NCBI RefSeq assembly: GCF_014287815.1
Contig: NZ_JACOOQ010000002.1
Coordinates: forward strand, 124,001-188,000
Length of the DNA: 64,000 bases
Direction: 5' to 3'
DNA from: Clostridium lentum
Lineage (GTDB): Bacteria > Bacillota > Clostridia > Clostridiales > Clostridiaceae
How positions within the stretch are numbered: the first letter of the stretch is position 1; each line of letters starts with the position of its first letter. A program made the position numbers and the translations under genes. Positions 47,107-56,299 of this stretch are shown piece by piece. Under the pieces are notes generated by a model. It did no database searches and was not told where the DNA came from. It worked only from the letters and a program-made list of their open reading frames with translations.

Positions 47107-47535
47107 ATGAAAGATTATGATATAAGAGAATGTAGTAATGAAGAAGCAGATTTTGTTATTGATAAATTAGTAGAATACAATTTATCCAAAGTAGCAAGTA
47201 CACAAGAAATTGACTTTTTAAATATAGATAGAGTTGTAGAAGATGTTAAAGGTAATATCATTGCTGGAATACTTGCCAAAATGTATTGTTGGAACTGCTT
47301 ATATATAGATGTTTTATGGGTTGAAGAAGGTTATAGAAAAGATGGATTAGGATCAAAGTTATTAAAAGAAATTGAAAATATTGCAATAGAAAAAGGATGT
47401 CATTTGATTCATTTGGATACTTTTGATTTTCAAGCAAAGGATTTTTATATTAAGCATGGATATGAAGTATTTGGTGTTTTAGATGAATGTCCAAAGAAGC
47501 ATAAAAGATATTATCTTAAAAAGTTAATTAAATAA
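47107..47535 (+). CDS. GNAT-family N-acetyltransferase
   Basis: A 142 aa protein. ATG 47107 is preferred (AAAGGAT upstream); GTG 47104 is adjacent. The acetyl-CoA loop is VLWVEEGYRKDGLGSKLL near residue 78, and the C-terminus FQAKDFYIKHGYEVFGVLDE resembles the decayed copy upstream, indicating a former tandem duplication. Substrate unknown. Confidence 0.85.
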   Translation: MKDYDIRECSNEEADFVIDKLVEYNLSKVASTQEIDFLNIDRVVEDVKGNIIAGILAKMYCWNCLYIDVLWVEEGYRKDGLGSKLLKEIENIAIEKGCHLIHLDTFDFQAKDFYIKHGYEVFGVLDECPKKHKRYYLKKLIK

Positions 47536-47559
47536 ATATATATAGGAGGAATTAGTAAT

Positions 47560-47721
47560 ATGAATAAAAAATTAGCAATCTTAGTAATAGTCTTTAGTGG
47601 TATAGCTGCATTGTTATCTGGAGGAATAAGGATGATGGTGGCGTATGCTGCTAATATAGCTTTAATTTCATTAGGTTATTTATATATGGTAAATAACAAA
47701 AAGAATGAGATATTACCATAA
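47560..47721 (+). CDS. Small two-helix membrane protein
   Basis: A 53 aa frame with strong SD AGGAGGA seven bases from the ATG. Two hydrophobic helices (LAILVIVFSGIAALLS and VAYAANIALISLGYLYMV) are followed by a charged tail. No family recognised. It sits between a GNAT and a methyltransferase gene. Confidence 0.6.
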   Translation: MNKKLAILVIVFSGIAALLSGGIRMMVAYAANIALISLGYLYMVNNKKNEILP

Positions 47722-47741
47722 ATAATAAAGGGTAAAGAGTG

Positions 47742-48305
47742 ATGAGTAAGGAAAAGAATTTTATAAAACGAGTTATTATTGGAGCAGGTAATACTTCATA
47801 TGAAGGGTGGATAGCAACACAAGAAGAAGAATTAAATCTGCTAAATATTGAGGATTATTATAAATTATTTGGTAAGGAAGAGTCAGCTGATGCCTTTTTA
47901 GCTGAACATGTTTTTGAACATTTAAGTTATGAAGAAGGAGCAGAGGCAGGAAAAAATATATATAAATTTTTGAAGCAAGGTGGGTATATTAGAGTAGCTG
48001 TTCCAGACATTAATTTTAAAAATGAATGGTATCATAATATGTGCAAACCAGGAGGGACAGGAGATATAAATCATCCTGCCTATAGCCATAAAGTTTTTTA
48101 CGACTATAGAACTTTAATTGAAATTTTTGAAAGAATAGGGTTTAAAGTGGATTTGCTTGAGTATTGTGATGAAAATGGTAGATTTCATTTTAATTATTGG
48201 AGTCCAGACGATGGTATAATTGGCAGATCATTAAGATTTGATACTAGAAATAATAATGGTAGTTTAGGAATGGTTTCAATTATTATTGATGCATATAAAG
48301 AGTAG
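47742..48305 (+). CDS. SAM-dependent methyltransferase-like protein
   Basis: A 187 aa protein resembling the shortened class I methyltransferases that set off with an IIGAGNTSYEGWIAT strand, followed by DAFLAEHVFEHLSYEEG (motif like that after the SAM site) and FLKQGGYIRVAVPD. The canonical glycine-rich motif I is not clear, so SAM binding is uncertain. ATG 47742 or GTG 47739 can start it. Substrate unknown. Confidence 0.7.
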   Translation: MSKEKNFIKRVIIGAGNTSYEGWIATQEEELNLLNIEDYYKLFGKEESADAFLAEHVFEHLSYEEGAEAGKNIYKFLKQGGYIRVAVPDINFKNEWYHNMCKPGGTGDINHPAYSHKVFYDYRTLIEIFERIGFKVDLLEYCDENGRFHFNYWSPDDGIIGRSLRFDTRNNNGSLGMVSIIIDAYKE

Positions 48306-48333
48306 ATATATAAAATATTTTAAGGAGAAGATT

Positions 48334-48849
48334 ATGAAGAATGTTTTTCTGGTATATGATGATTGTTGCTTTTATGAAATAGTGATATTAAATTACTTTA
48401 TGAAATTTACAGGTCAAGATGTAGTTATTTGTTCACTAAATGGAAGTGCTATAACTTGTATGGAAGGTTATTCAGTTAATGTAGATATGGCATTAAAAGA
48501 TGTAGAAATAGATAATATAAAGAGTTTGATTATTCCAGGTGGAGATATAAAGATTATATGTAATGAAGAGGTATATGAACTTATCAAAGATTTAGTGAAA
48601 AAAGAAATAATTGTAGCAGCTATTTGTGCAGGGGTGGACGTACTAGAAAATACAGGAGTATTAAAAGATACTAAATCAACTCATTCAGAGGATACTGATA
48701 TTTATAATGATAAAAAAGTAATTACAGCAAGAGCTAATGCATATGTGGATTTTGCCATTGAAGTTGCAAAGGAATTAAATTTATTTAAAGATGAAGTCGA
48801 TTTAAAGGAAACCATAGATTTTTGGAAATTTCATAAAAGAGTTCAGTAA
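48334..48849 (+). CDS. DJ-1/PfpI-family protein
   Basis: A 171 aa class I glutamine-amidotransferase-like protein. ATG 48334 is chosen because AAGGAGA precedes it. The nucleophile elbow is VAAICAGVDVL (Cys near residue 95) and the acidic partner lies in IIPGGDIK. Family members include chaperones, glyoxalases and deglycases; which this is cannot be told. Confidence 0.82.
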   Translation: MKNVFLVYDDCCFYEIVILNYFMKFTGQDVVICSLNGSAITCMEGYSVNVDMALKDVEIDNIKSLIIPGGDIKIICNEEVYELIKDLVKKEIIVAAICAGVDVLENTGVLKDTKSTHSEDTDIYNDKKVITARANAYVDFAIEVAKELNLFKDEVDLKETIDFWKFHKRVQ

Positions 48850-49027
48850 GATGCAAAATATGGATAATAGTTATGGAGAAAATTAATGTGAAAATATTAT
48901 ATGCTTAAATATAATATTGGAAATAATAAATATATAAGAATAAAAATAAAAAAATATGTTAAATTAATAACGGCTTTATGTTATAATTGTGAAAAATTCA
49001 ATCTTAGGAAATTAAGGTGTAGAAAAA

Positions 49028-49717
49028 ATGATTAAAGTAACAAAAGATATGAAGGCATTAGAGATTTTTAATAATGTCTGTGATGAAACTATAGAAATAA
49101 TTTTAGAGCAAGGAGAAATACGCAAGTATAGTAAAGATACCATTGTTTTTTATGATAAAGAAGAAGTAACAGATATTTATATAGTTATTAGTGGAACTGT
49201 ATCTCTTTATAAACTAAATGAAAATGGGCAAAAAAAAGTGATATTTATTTTAGGTGAAGGAAAAGTAGTAAATGAAGTTATTATAAAAGAACTTCCTGCA
49301 TCAATAAATTGTAGGGCTTTTGAGAATGCTGAGCTTTTGAAGATTAATAAAAATAAACTTCTTGAGATAATGAAGTATGACTTTGAGCTATGTAAGAATA
49401 TAATAATTTCACTTTCTATGAAAACTAGAAGGATGTATAGACAACTGAAGAATACTCCGCCATCTATAAAAATAGAAAAAAAATTAGCAGCAAAAATTTA
49501 TAAATTAGGTCGTGATTATGGCGTTAAAACTCAGGAAGGCATATTAATAAAGATGAATTTAACAGTAACTTATTTAGCAGATTTATTAGGAAGCCAAAGG
49601 GAAACAGTGTCAAGGGCATTAAAATTATTACAGGATAAAAAGCTTATTTTTTATAAAGACAAAAATATTTTAATTTATGATTTGAATAAAATTTCAGAAT
49701 TTTTTAAAACATCGTGA
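49028..49717 (+). CDS. Crp/Fnr-family regulator upstream of asrABC
   Basis: A 229 aa regulator. The N-terminal cyclic-nucleotide-like beta-roll runs to about residue 120 (VTDIYIVISGTVSLYKL), then a dimer helix and a winged helix with recognition segment YLADLLGSQRETVSRALKLLQ near residue 180. Cysteines are few and do not show the Fnr [4Fe-4S] spacing, so it is unlikely to be a classical O2 sensor. It lies 130 bases before asrA and may regulate the sulfite and nitrate genes. Confidence 0.85.
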   Translation: MIKVTKDMKALEIFNNVCDETIEIILEQGEIRKYSKDTIVFYDKEEVTDIYIVISGTVSLYKLNENGQKKVIFILGEGKVVNEVIIKELPASINCRAFENAELLKINKNKLLEIMKYDFELCKNIIISLSMKTRRMYRQLKNTPPSIKIEKKLAAKIYKLGRDYGVKTQEGILIKMNLTVTYLADLLGSQRETVSRALKLLQDKKLIFYKDKNILIYDLNKISEFFKTS

Positions 49718-49738
49718 TAAATATCACGGTGTTTATTT
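49708..49738 (+). terminator. Intrinsic terminator after the Crp/Fnr gene
   Basis: AACATCGTGAT pairs with ATCACGGTGTT (G-U) around AAAT, then TATTTTTA. It overlaps the stop codon. Confidence 0.8.
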
Positions 49739-49781
49739 TTATATTAACATATAATTAATTCATGGAATAGTTGTTTAATTT

Positions 49782-49797
49782 TTAACAAAATTGTTAA
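49782..49797. promoter_or_regulatory. Palindromic operator before asrA
   Basis: TTAACAA-AA-TTGTTAA, an inverted repeat of 7 bp with a 2-bp spacer, lies about 55 bases before asrA and 65 bases after the Crp/Fnr gene. Size and symmetry fit that family. It resembles the GTAACA-AA-TGTTAC site at 13345. Confidence 0.55.
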
Positions 49798-49850
49798 AAA
49801 AACATTTATCAACAAGAAATTGATGTTAATAAAGAAAAAGGAGTGTTAAG

Positions 49851-50858
49851 ATGGGCTACAAGGTTATAACGGAAAATGTAAATAATATTTTAAGACAGTT
49901 ATCTAAAGATTATTTAATATATGCCCCAAAAGTATTTGAAGGTGATGGAAGATTTTCAGATACTGATACTATAAGATATGGAGAAATATCTGAAATAGAG
50001 GAAATAGTGTTTGATAAAAAATCAGAATATTCATTTAAGGAAATTCTTTTACCTATTTCAGAAACTTTATTCTATTTTACAGAAGACAATGCAGTTGTTC
50101 CAGAAGGACCAAAAAAAGGAGCTATAATCTTTTTAAGAAGCTGTGATTTACATGGGTTAAAACGTATGGATCAAATATATTTAAATAATGGACCGGAAGA
50201 TTTCTACTATAAGAGATTAAGAGAAAATACAAGATTCATACTTATGGGATGTAGCCATACATTTGATAATTGCTTCTGTGTAGATATGCATAGTAATAAA
50301 AGCGATAATTATGATGCATACATAGATGTTGATGGAGATTATACATATTTTGATTGTAAGTGGGATGAGCTTGCATCTTTAATTGAAAAAGAAGGAAATG
50401 TTACTTGTGAAGTTACACCAAAATATGTAGAAAGTAATAAAGTTAATGTAAATATACCTGAGAATTTATCTGGTAAAGTGTTCAATTCAAAGGTTTGGGA
50501 CGAATATACAAGCAGATGTATAGCTTGTGGACGTTGTAACTTTGTATGTCCAACATGTACATGCTTCACTATGCAGGATATAACATATAAAGAAAATAAG
50601 AATTCAGGTGAAAGACGTAGAGTATGGGCGTCATGTATGGTTGATGGATATACTGATATGGCCGGAGGAATTACTTTTAGAAAACCTAATGGAGAACGTA
50701 TGAGATTTAAAGTAATGCATAAGGTTTATGATTATAAGAAAAGATTTGGGTACAATATGTGTGTAGGGTGCGGACGTTGTGATGATGTATGTCCAGAATA
50801 CATATCTTTCTCAAATTGCATAAATAAGCTTGAAGATGCTGTAAAAGAGGTGGAATAA
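49851..50858 (+). CDS. asrA: Anaerobic sulfite reductase subunit A
   Basis: Electron-transfer subunit of the siroheme sulfite reductase, 335 aa. Two ferredoxin-type clusters lie near the C-terminus: CIACGRCNFVCPTCTCF (near residue 225) and CVGCGRCDDVCPEY (near residue 303). It passes electrons from AsrB to AsrC. SD AAAGGAG precedes the ATG. First gene of a tight asrABC operon; the adjacent operator suggests control by the upstream Crp/Fnr protein. Confidence 0.94.
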   Translation: MGYKVITENVNNILRQLSKDYLIYAPKVFEGDGRFSDTDTIRYGEISEIEEIVFDKKSEYSFKEILLPISETLFYFTEDNAVVPEGPKKGAIIFLRSCDLHGLKRMDQIYLNNGPEDFYYKRLRENTRFILMGCSHTFDNCFCVDMHSNKSDNYDAYIDVDGDYTYFDCKWDELASLIEKEGNVTCEVTPKYVESNKVNVNIPENLSGKVFNSKVWDEYTSRCIACGRCNFVCPTCTCFTMQDITYKENKNSGERRRVWASCMVDGYTDMAGGITFRKPNGERMRFKVMHKVYDYKKRFGYNMCVGCGRCDDVCPEYISFSNCINKLEDAVKEVE

Positions 50859-50859
50859 G

Positions 50860-51651
50860 ATGAATAATGAATATATGCCATTTATTTCTGAAATAAAGGA
50901 AATAATTAAACATACAGATATTGAATATACGTTCCGTATGACTTATGATGGAGATGTTAAGCCAGGACAATTTTTTGAAGTATCAATACCTACTTTTGGA
51001 GAAGCTCCTATATCTGTAAGTGGTATTGGTGAAGGAACAGTTGATCTTACAATTCGTAAAGTTGGAAAGGTTACTAACGAAATATTCACTAATTATGTAG
51101 GAAATAAACTGTTTTTAAGAGGACCTTACGGAAATGGATTTGATGTTAACGATTATAAGGGTAAGGAAGTTACTATAGTAGCAGGAGGAACTGGACTTTC
51201 ACCTGTAAAAGCAGTTGTTGATTACTTTGCTAAAAATACTTCTGAAGCAGTACACACTAATTTAATATGTGGATTTAAATCAATTGATGATATTTTATTT
51301 AAAGATGATATTAAGGAATGGGAAAAAAGTATAAATGTAACTTTAACAGTAGATAAGGCTGAAGAAGGATATAAAGGAAATACTGGATTAGTTACTAAAT
51401 ATATACCAGAGCTAGAGATAAAAGATATAAAAAATACAGCGTTTGTAGTTGTTGGACCTCCAATAATGATGAAATTTACAGTGGCAGAAATTCTTAAAAG
51501 AGGGGTAGCAGAAGAAAATATTTGGGTATCTTATGAAAGAAAAATGTGCTGTGGCTTAGGAAAGTGTGGTCACTGTAAGATGGATGATACTTATATCTGC
51601 CTTGATGGACCAGTATTTAACTATACTAAGGCTAAAAATTTAGTTGATTAG
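50860..51651 (+). CDS. asrB: Anaerobic sulfite reductase subunit B
   Basis: Flavin-containing NAD(P)H-oxidising subunit, 263 aa, FNR-like. The flavin site is around LRGPYGNGFDV, the nucleotide site at VAGGTGLSPVKAVV near residue 107, and the iron-sulfur ligands are CCGLGKCGHCKM near residue 228 with a later Cys in YICLDG. Starts one base after the asrA stop. Confidence 0.94.
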   Translation: MNNEYMPFISEIKEIIKHTDIEYTFRMTYDGDVKPGQFFEVSIPTFGEAPISVSGIGEGTVDLTIRKVGKVTNEIFTNYVGNKLFLRGPYGNGFDVNDYKGKEVTIVAGGTGLSPVKAVVDYFAKNTSEAVHTNLICGFKSIDDILFKDDIKEWEKSINVTLTVDKAEEGYKGNTGLVTKYIPELEIKDIKNTAFVVVGPPIMMKFTVAEILKRGVAEENIWVSYERKMCCGLGKCGHCKMDDTYICLDGPVFNYTKAKNLVD

Positions 51652-51664
51652 GAGGAGCAAATCT

Positions 51665-52645
51665 GTGGATATAAATACTAAAAAGCTTAAAAAAAATGCA
51701 TTTAGAATAACTAAGGAAAGAGGAATTACAGCATCAAGAGTAAGAGTTCCAGGGGGACATTTAGATGCTGAACTTTTAGGAAAAATTCAAGAAATATCTG
51801 AAAAATACGGTAATGGAAAAGTTCATATCACTTCAAGACAAGGTTTTGAAATATTAGGAATTAAATTTGAGCATATTGATGCAGTAAATGAAATGCTTCA
51901 ACCTATAATTGATAAATTGGAAATAAATCAAGAAGATCCAGGTACTGGGTATTCAGCAGCTGGTACTAGAAATGTTTCTGCTTGTATAGGAAATGCAGTA
52001 TGTCCATTTGCTAATTATAAAACATCTGATTTTGCTAAGAAAATAGAAAAGGTAATATTCCCAAATGACCTTCATGTAAAAATAGCATTAACAGGATGTC
52101 CTAATGATTGTGCAAAGGTAAGAATGCATGATTTTGGTATTATAGGTATGACAGAACCGCAATATGACGAAAGTAGATGTATAAATTGTCAAGCGTGTTT
52201 AAAAGCTTGTAAGAAGTTATCTGTCGGTGCTTTAAGTTCTGAAAATTATAAAATTGTAAGAAATACTGAAAAATGTATAGGTTGTGGTGTGTGTGTGGAA
52301 AAATGTCCTACAAGAGCATTTACAAGAAGTAAAGAAAAGTATTATAAACTTACTATAATGGGTAGAACAGGAAAGAAAAATCCAAGATTAGGGCAAGATT
52401 TTATTATTTGGGCTGATGAAGAAAGCATTATAAAAATAATATCAAATACTTATAAATTCACAAAAGAATATATAGCAAAAGATGCACCAGGAGGAAAAGA
52501 ACACGTAGGTTACATAGTTGATAGAGTTGGGTTCCATGAGTTTAAAAAGTGGGCTTTAGATGGTGTAAAATTAGGAGAAAAGGCTATAGTTAAAGAAAAT
52601 GTTTATTGGGGTGGGATTCATTATAATTCTATAGATAACCAATAA
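51665..52645 (+). CDS. asrC: Anaerobic sulfite reductase subunit C (siroheme)
   Basis: Catalytic subunit reducing sulfite to sulfide, 326 aa. GTG 51665 is chosen for the AGGAGGAG before it. Siroheme/[4Fe-4S] ligands are in ACIGNAVCPFANY and TGCPNDCAK. An inserted two-cluster ferredoxin domain follows (CINCQACLKACKK and CIGCGVCVEKCPTRAF), typical of the AsrC type. Completes the operon. Confidence 0.94.
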   Translation: MDINTKKLKKNAFRITKERGITASRVRVPGGHLDAELLGKIQEISEKYGNGKVHITSRQGFEILGIKFEHIDAVNEMLQPIIDKLEINQEDPGTGYSAAGTRNVSACIGNAVCPFANYKTSDFAKKIEKVIFPNDLHVKIALTGCPNDCAKVRMHDFGIIGMTEPQYDESRCINCQACLKACKKLSVGALSSENYKIVRNTEKCIGCGVCVEKCPTRAFTRSKEKYYKLTIMGRTGKKNPRLGQDFIIWADEESIIKIISNTYKFTKEYIAKDAPGGKEHVGYIVDRVGFHEFKKWALDGVKLGEKAIVKENVYWGGIHYNSIDNQ

Positions 52646-52682
52646 TATATATAAATTTACTTTAACAAAGGAGAAAGCTATA

Positions 52683-53633
52683 ATGGAGAAAAATTTTAAA
52701 AACAAACTTAAAAATATGCCAATAGCAATAGTACCTACAATGGTAGGGGCAGCAACACTTTCTAATGTATATCAAGGATTAGGATTTACTTGGATAAAAC
52801 ATGTTACTATGTGGTCAGCTATATTAATATTATTATCATATTTAGGAAAAATAGTATTTCATTTTGATACTGTTAAATCTGAGTATAGAAATACTGTTCC
52901 AGCTAGTCTTTATGCAGGATTAACAATGATAACTATGATAATAGGAAGTTATATATTTACTTATAATCAAAGCATAGGTAAAGGATTATGGTTATTAGGG
53001 CTTATATTACATGCAATACACATATGTATATTTACATTTATGAATGTATTTAAAGGCATAAATAGAGATACTTTTATACCAAGTTGGTTCGTTACTTATA
53101 ACGGAATAATGGTTGCAACTGTAGTTGGTGGAGTTATGAATGAGCCAGCTATAGGCAAGGTAATAGTATATTATGGTATAATTATATTATGTATAATAAT
53201 GCCATTTATGGTTTACAGATTAGCAAAGCATTCAATAAAAGATGCTATGTATCATACACAAGCTATATTACTTGCACCTTCAAGCCTTTGCTTAGTTAGT
53301 TATTTAAACTTTATTGAAAAACCAAATAAGATAGTTGTCTATGCTTTATATGCATTAGCATTTTGTTCTTTCTTATTTATTTTATATAAAATGCCAAAAT
53401 TCTTTGGATTTACTTTTAATCCAGGATTTGCAGGACTTACATTCCCTATGGCAATAGGAATTGTTGCTTCAACAAAAATGTCAGCATTTTTAATAGCACA
53501 AGGAAATGAAAGTTTTGGTAGTATAGTAAAAGAAATATCTGGAATACAAATCTATATAACAACAGCTATTATTGGTTTTGTACTTTATAACTTTGCAAGA
53601 ATGCTAGTTAAAAGCTATAAAAATAATGGTTAA
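52683..53633 (+). CDS. TDT-family membrane transporter
   Basis: A 316 aa protein with about ten membrane helices of the tellurite-resistance/dicarboxylate (TDT) family, which includes sulfite exporters and SLAC1-type anion channels. Recognisable segments are MPIAIVPTMVGAATLSNVYQ and NPGFAGLTFPMAIGIVASTKMS. It follows asrC by 37 bases, so movement of sulfite, sulfide or nitrite is inferred from position rather than motif. Confidence 0.82.
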   Translation: MEKNFKNKLKNMPIAIVPTMVGAATLSNVYQGLGFTWIKHVTMWSAILILLSYLGKIVFHFDTVKSEYRNTVPASLYAGLTMITMIIGSYIFTYNQSIGKGLWLLGLILHAIHICIFTFMNVFKGINRDTFIPSWFVTYNGIMVATVVGGVMNEPAIGKVIVYYGIIILCIIMPFMVYRLAKHSIKDAMYHTQAILLAPSSLCLVSYLNFIEKPNKIVVYALYALAFCSFLFILYKMPKFFGFTFNPGFAGLTFPMAIGIVASTKMSAFLIAQGNESFGSIVKEISGIQIYITTAIIGFVLYNFARMLVKSYKNNG

Positions 53634-53639
53634 TGATAA

Positions 53640-53760
53640 TTTCAATGTAGAAACTCCTTAGGGAGTTTCTTTCACTAGAAATACTTTTTTGTAAAATTAT
53701 ACTTAATTTTAACATTAATTATCAATTATCCATTACAAATTATCAATTATAAATTTAAAA
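53640..53760 (+). repeat. Dispersed intergenic repeat, second copy
   Basis: The hairpin arms GAAACTCC (53650-53657) and GGAGTTTC (53662-53669), as at 46549, are followed by AT-rich modules AATTATCAATTAT. It fills the gap between the transporter and nitrate reductase and may act as a terminator for the asr operon. Confidence 0.6.
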
Positions 53761-53776
53761 AGTGAGGATGGTATTA

Positions 53777-55858
53777 ATGAAAAAGATTCAATCTACTTGT
53801 AATTTATGTGCACTTGCATGTAACTTAGATTTTTATGTTGAAAATGGAAAAATTGAAAAAGTTTCTCCAACGGTAGATTACCCAGTAAATCAAGGATTCT
53901 GCTGTATAAAAGGATTAAACTTAGACAAGCAACAAACTAAGATAAAAGCAAGAAAAACTCCATTATTAAAAGATGAAAATGGAAATATGAAAGAAATTTC
54001 ATGGGAAGAAGGGTTTAAAACTTTTGCAGAAAAAATGACTGCAATTCAAGAAAAGTACGGAAAAGAAAGTGTTGCTTTCATAAGTACAGGTCAAATTCCA
54101 ACTGAAGATATGGCACTTTTAGGTCATGTAGGTAGAAACTATATGAAAATAAATGGAGATGGTAATACAAGACTTTGTATGGCTACATCAGTTGTTGCTC
54201 ATAAGCAAAGCTTTGGTTTTGATGCGCCTCCATACACATTAAATGATGCTGAACTTTCAGATACAATAATATTTATTGGAGCAAATCCAGTTATAGCTCA
54301 TCCTGTATTCTGGGGAAGAGTAAGAAAAAATACAACTGCTAAGATAATTACAATAGACCCAAGAAAATCTGAAACAGCAATAAATTCAGATATATGGGTA
54401 GACATTAAACCAAAAGCAGATTTAGTACTTTTATATACATTAGCAAATGTATTAATTGAAAAGAATTGGATAGATGTAGATTATATTGAAAAGCATTCAG
54501 AAGGATTTGAAGAGTTTAAAGGTCATGCTGCTAAATTTACTTTAGAAAATGTTGAAGAAGAAACAGGAATTTCAGCAGAAAGAGTACTTGAATTAGCAGA
54601 AATAATACATAATGGTAAAAAGGTATCATTCTGGTGGACAATGGGTGTTAATCAAGGTTATCAAGCAGTAAGAACAGCTCAAGCAATAATTAACTTAGCT
54701 GTAATGACTGGAAATATTGGAAGACCAGGAACAGGAGCAAACTCTTTAACTGGACAAAGCAATGCTATGGGATCAAGAGTATTTAGTAATACAGCTGGAC
54801 TTTATGGTGGTGGAGATTTCGATAATCCAGTAAGAAGAAAAGCAGTAGCAGAAGCTTTAGGTGTTGATGAAAGTGTATTAGCCACAAAACCAACAATTCC
54901 ATACAATCAAATAATAGAAAGAGCTATTTCAGGTGAAATAAAAGGATTATGGGTAGTATGTACAAATCCAAGACATTCATGGGCTAATAATGAAGAATTT
55001 AGAAAAGCTGCTGAGAACTTAGATTTCTTAGTTGTACAAGATATATATGAAGATACACATACTGCAGAACTAGCAGATTTATTTTTACCATCAGTTCCAG
55101 GTATAAAGAAAGAAGGAGTATTCATAAATACTGAACGTAGATTATCTAAGATGAATCCTATTATACCTAAAGAAGAAGGAGAAAAATCTGATTTTGAAAT
55201 ATTATACGGAATAGGACAAGCATTGGGAATGGGAAGTCTTTTAGATAATTGGAAGACTCCAAGAGATGTATTTGAGTTATTAAAAAAATGTTCAAAAGGA
55301 ATGCCTTGTGATATAACTGGTGTTACATATGAAATGTTAGAAGGAGCAGAAATGTCTGGTTCAAGAGGCGTTCAATGGCCATTTAGAGAAGGGGATGTTT
55401 TAGTAGAAGACCAAAGAAGACTTTATGAAGATGGAAATTACTACACACCATCTAAGAAAGTTAAATTTATTTTTGAAGATATAGCTGAAAATCCAATAGT
55501 GACATCTGAAAAATTCCCTTATATATTGAATTCAGGTAGAGGAACAGTTGGACAATGGCATACTCAAGTTAGATCAAGAGAAATAGAAGCTAACAAAATA
55601 TATAGCAAAGAATCATATGTTTTAATGAACCCTCAATTAGCCAAAGAATTAAATATATCGGAACATGAAAGAGTTAAGATAGTATCACAAAATGGTGTTA
55701 CAAGTGAGTTTAATGTTGTGTATTCAGATACAGTTAAAAAAGAACATTTATATGCTCCAATGCACTATATTGAAACAAATAGCTTAACACCTTCATTATA
55801 TGATCCATATTCAAAAGAACCATCATACAAAACAGTTGCAGTAAACATTATTAAGTAG
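53777..55858 (+). CDS. narA: Molybdopterin nitrate reductase, catalytic subunit
   Basis: Single-subunit Mo-bisMGD enzyme, 693 aa, like the cytoplasmic nitrate reductase of C. perfringens. ATG 53777 follows GAGGA. A [4Fe-4S] site is made by CNLCALACN and the Cys of GFCCIKG. The Mo-ligand Cys is in TRLCMATSVVAHKQSFG, with C-M-A as in nitrate reductases; formate dehydrogenases have Cys/Sec-His there. No Tat signal is seen, so it is cytoplasmic. The MopB C-terminal domain (ILNSGRGTVGQWHTQVRSR) is complete. Electrons probably come from the next two gene products. Confidence 0.88.
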   Translation: MKKIQSTCNLCALACNLDFYVENGKIEKVSPTVDYPVNQGFCCIKGLNLDKQQTKIKARKTPLLKDENGNMKEISWEEGFKTFAEKMTAIQEKYGKESVAFISTGQIPTEDMALLGHVGRNYMKINGDGNTRLCMATSVVAHKQSFGFDAPPYTLNDAELSDTIIFIGANPVIAHPVFWGRVRKNTTAKIITIDPRKSETAINSDIWVDIKPKADLVLLYTLANVLIEKNWIDVDYIEKHSEGFEEFKGHAAKFTLENVEEETGISAERVLELAEIIHNGKKVSFWWTMGVNQGYQAVRTAQAIINLAVMTGNIGRPGTGANSLTGQSNAMGSRVFSNTAGLYGGGDFDNPVRRKAVAEALGVDESVLATKPTIPYNQIIERAISGEIKGLWVVCTNPRHSWANNEEFRKAAENLDFLVVQDIYEDTHTAELADLFLPSVPGIKKEGVFINTERRLSKMNPIIPKEEGEKSDFEILYGIGQALGMGSLLDNWKTPRDVFELLKKCSKGMPCDITGVTYEMLEGAEMSGSRGVQWPFREGDVLVEDQRRLYEDGNYYTPSKKVKFIFEDIAENPIVTSEKFPYILNSGRGTVGQWHTQVRSREIEANKIYSKESYVLMNPQLAKELNISEHERVKIVSQNGVTSEFNVVYSDTVKKEHLYAPMHYIETNSLTPSLYDPYSKEPSYKTVAVNIIK

Positions 55859-55891
55859 TTATGAAGTATAAATAATTAAGGAGTTCTAAAG

Positions 55892-56299
55892 ATGAAGAGA
55901 ATTAAAATTGATAGATCAAAATGTGTTGGATGCCTTACATGTACAACTGCATGTATAGTTTCACATAGTTCAGAAGATACAAGAAGCAGAATAACAATAG
56001 ATAGTAATAAAAAATATGCCCCTATATTTTGTAGACATTGTGATAAACCAGAATGTGTATTTACATGTATGTCAGGTGCTATGAGTAAAGATAAGGAAAC
56101 TGGAGAAGTAACATATGATAAAACTAAATGTGCAAGTTGTTATATGTGCATAATGGCATGTCCTTATGGAGTATTAAAAGCAGACAGTAGAACTAATAAA
56201 CAAATAATGAAATGTGACCATTGTAAACATGCAGGTTCACCACAATGTGTTGAAAAATGTCCAATGGGAGCAATTACTTTTGAGGAGGTTAATAAGTAA
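55892..56299 (+). CDS. narB: Polyferredoxin electron-transfer protein of nitrate reductase
   Basis: A 135 aa protein with four Cys-rich groups: CVGCLTCTTAC, CRHCDKPECVFTC, CASCYMCIMAC with CPYG, and CDHCKHAGSPQCVEKC, like DmsB/HycB-type subunits with up to four [4Fe-4S] clusters. It should shuttle electrons to the catalytic subunit encoded 33 bases upstream. It overlaps the next gene by one base. Confidence 0.88.
   Translation: MKRIKIDRSKCVGCLTCTTACIVSHSSEDTRSRITIDSNKKYAPIFCRHCDKPECVFTCMSGAMSKDKETGEVTYDKTKCASCYMCIMACPYGVLKADSRTNKQIMKCDHCKHAGSPQCVEKCPMGAITFEEVNK

Noticed and set aside
53777..55858. Reading the large molybdopterin enzyme as formate dehydrogenase.
   Set aside because: The metal-ligand segment is RLCMATSVV, as in nitrate reductases, without the Cys/Sec-His pair of formate dehydrogenases, and the gene context matches the clostridial nitrate reductase locus.
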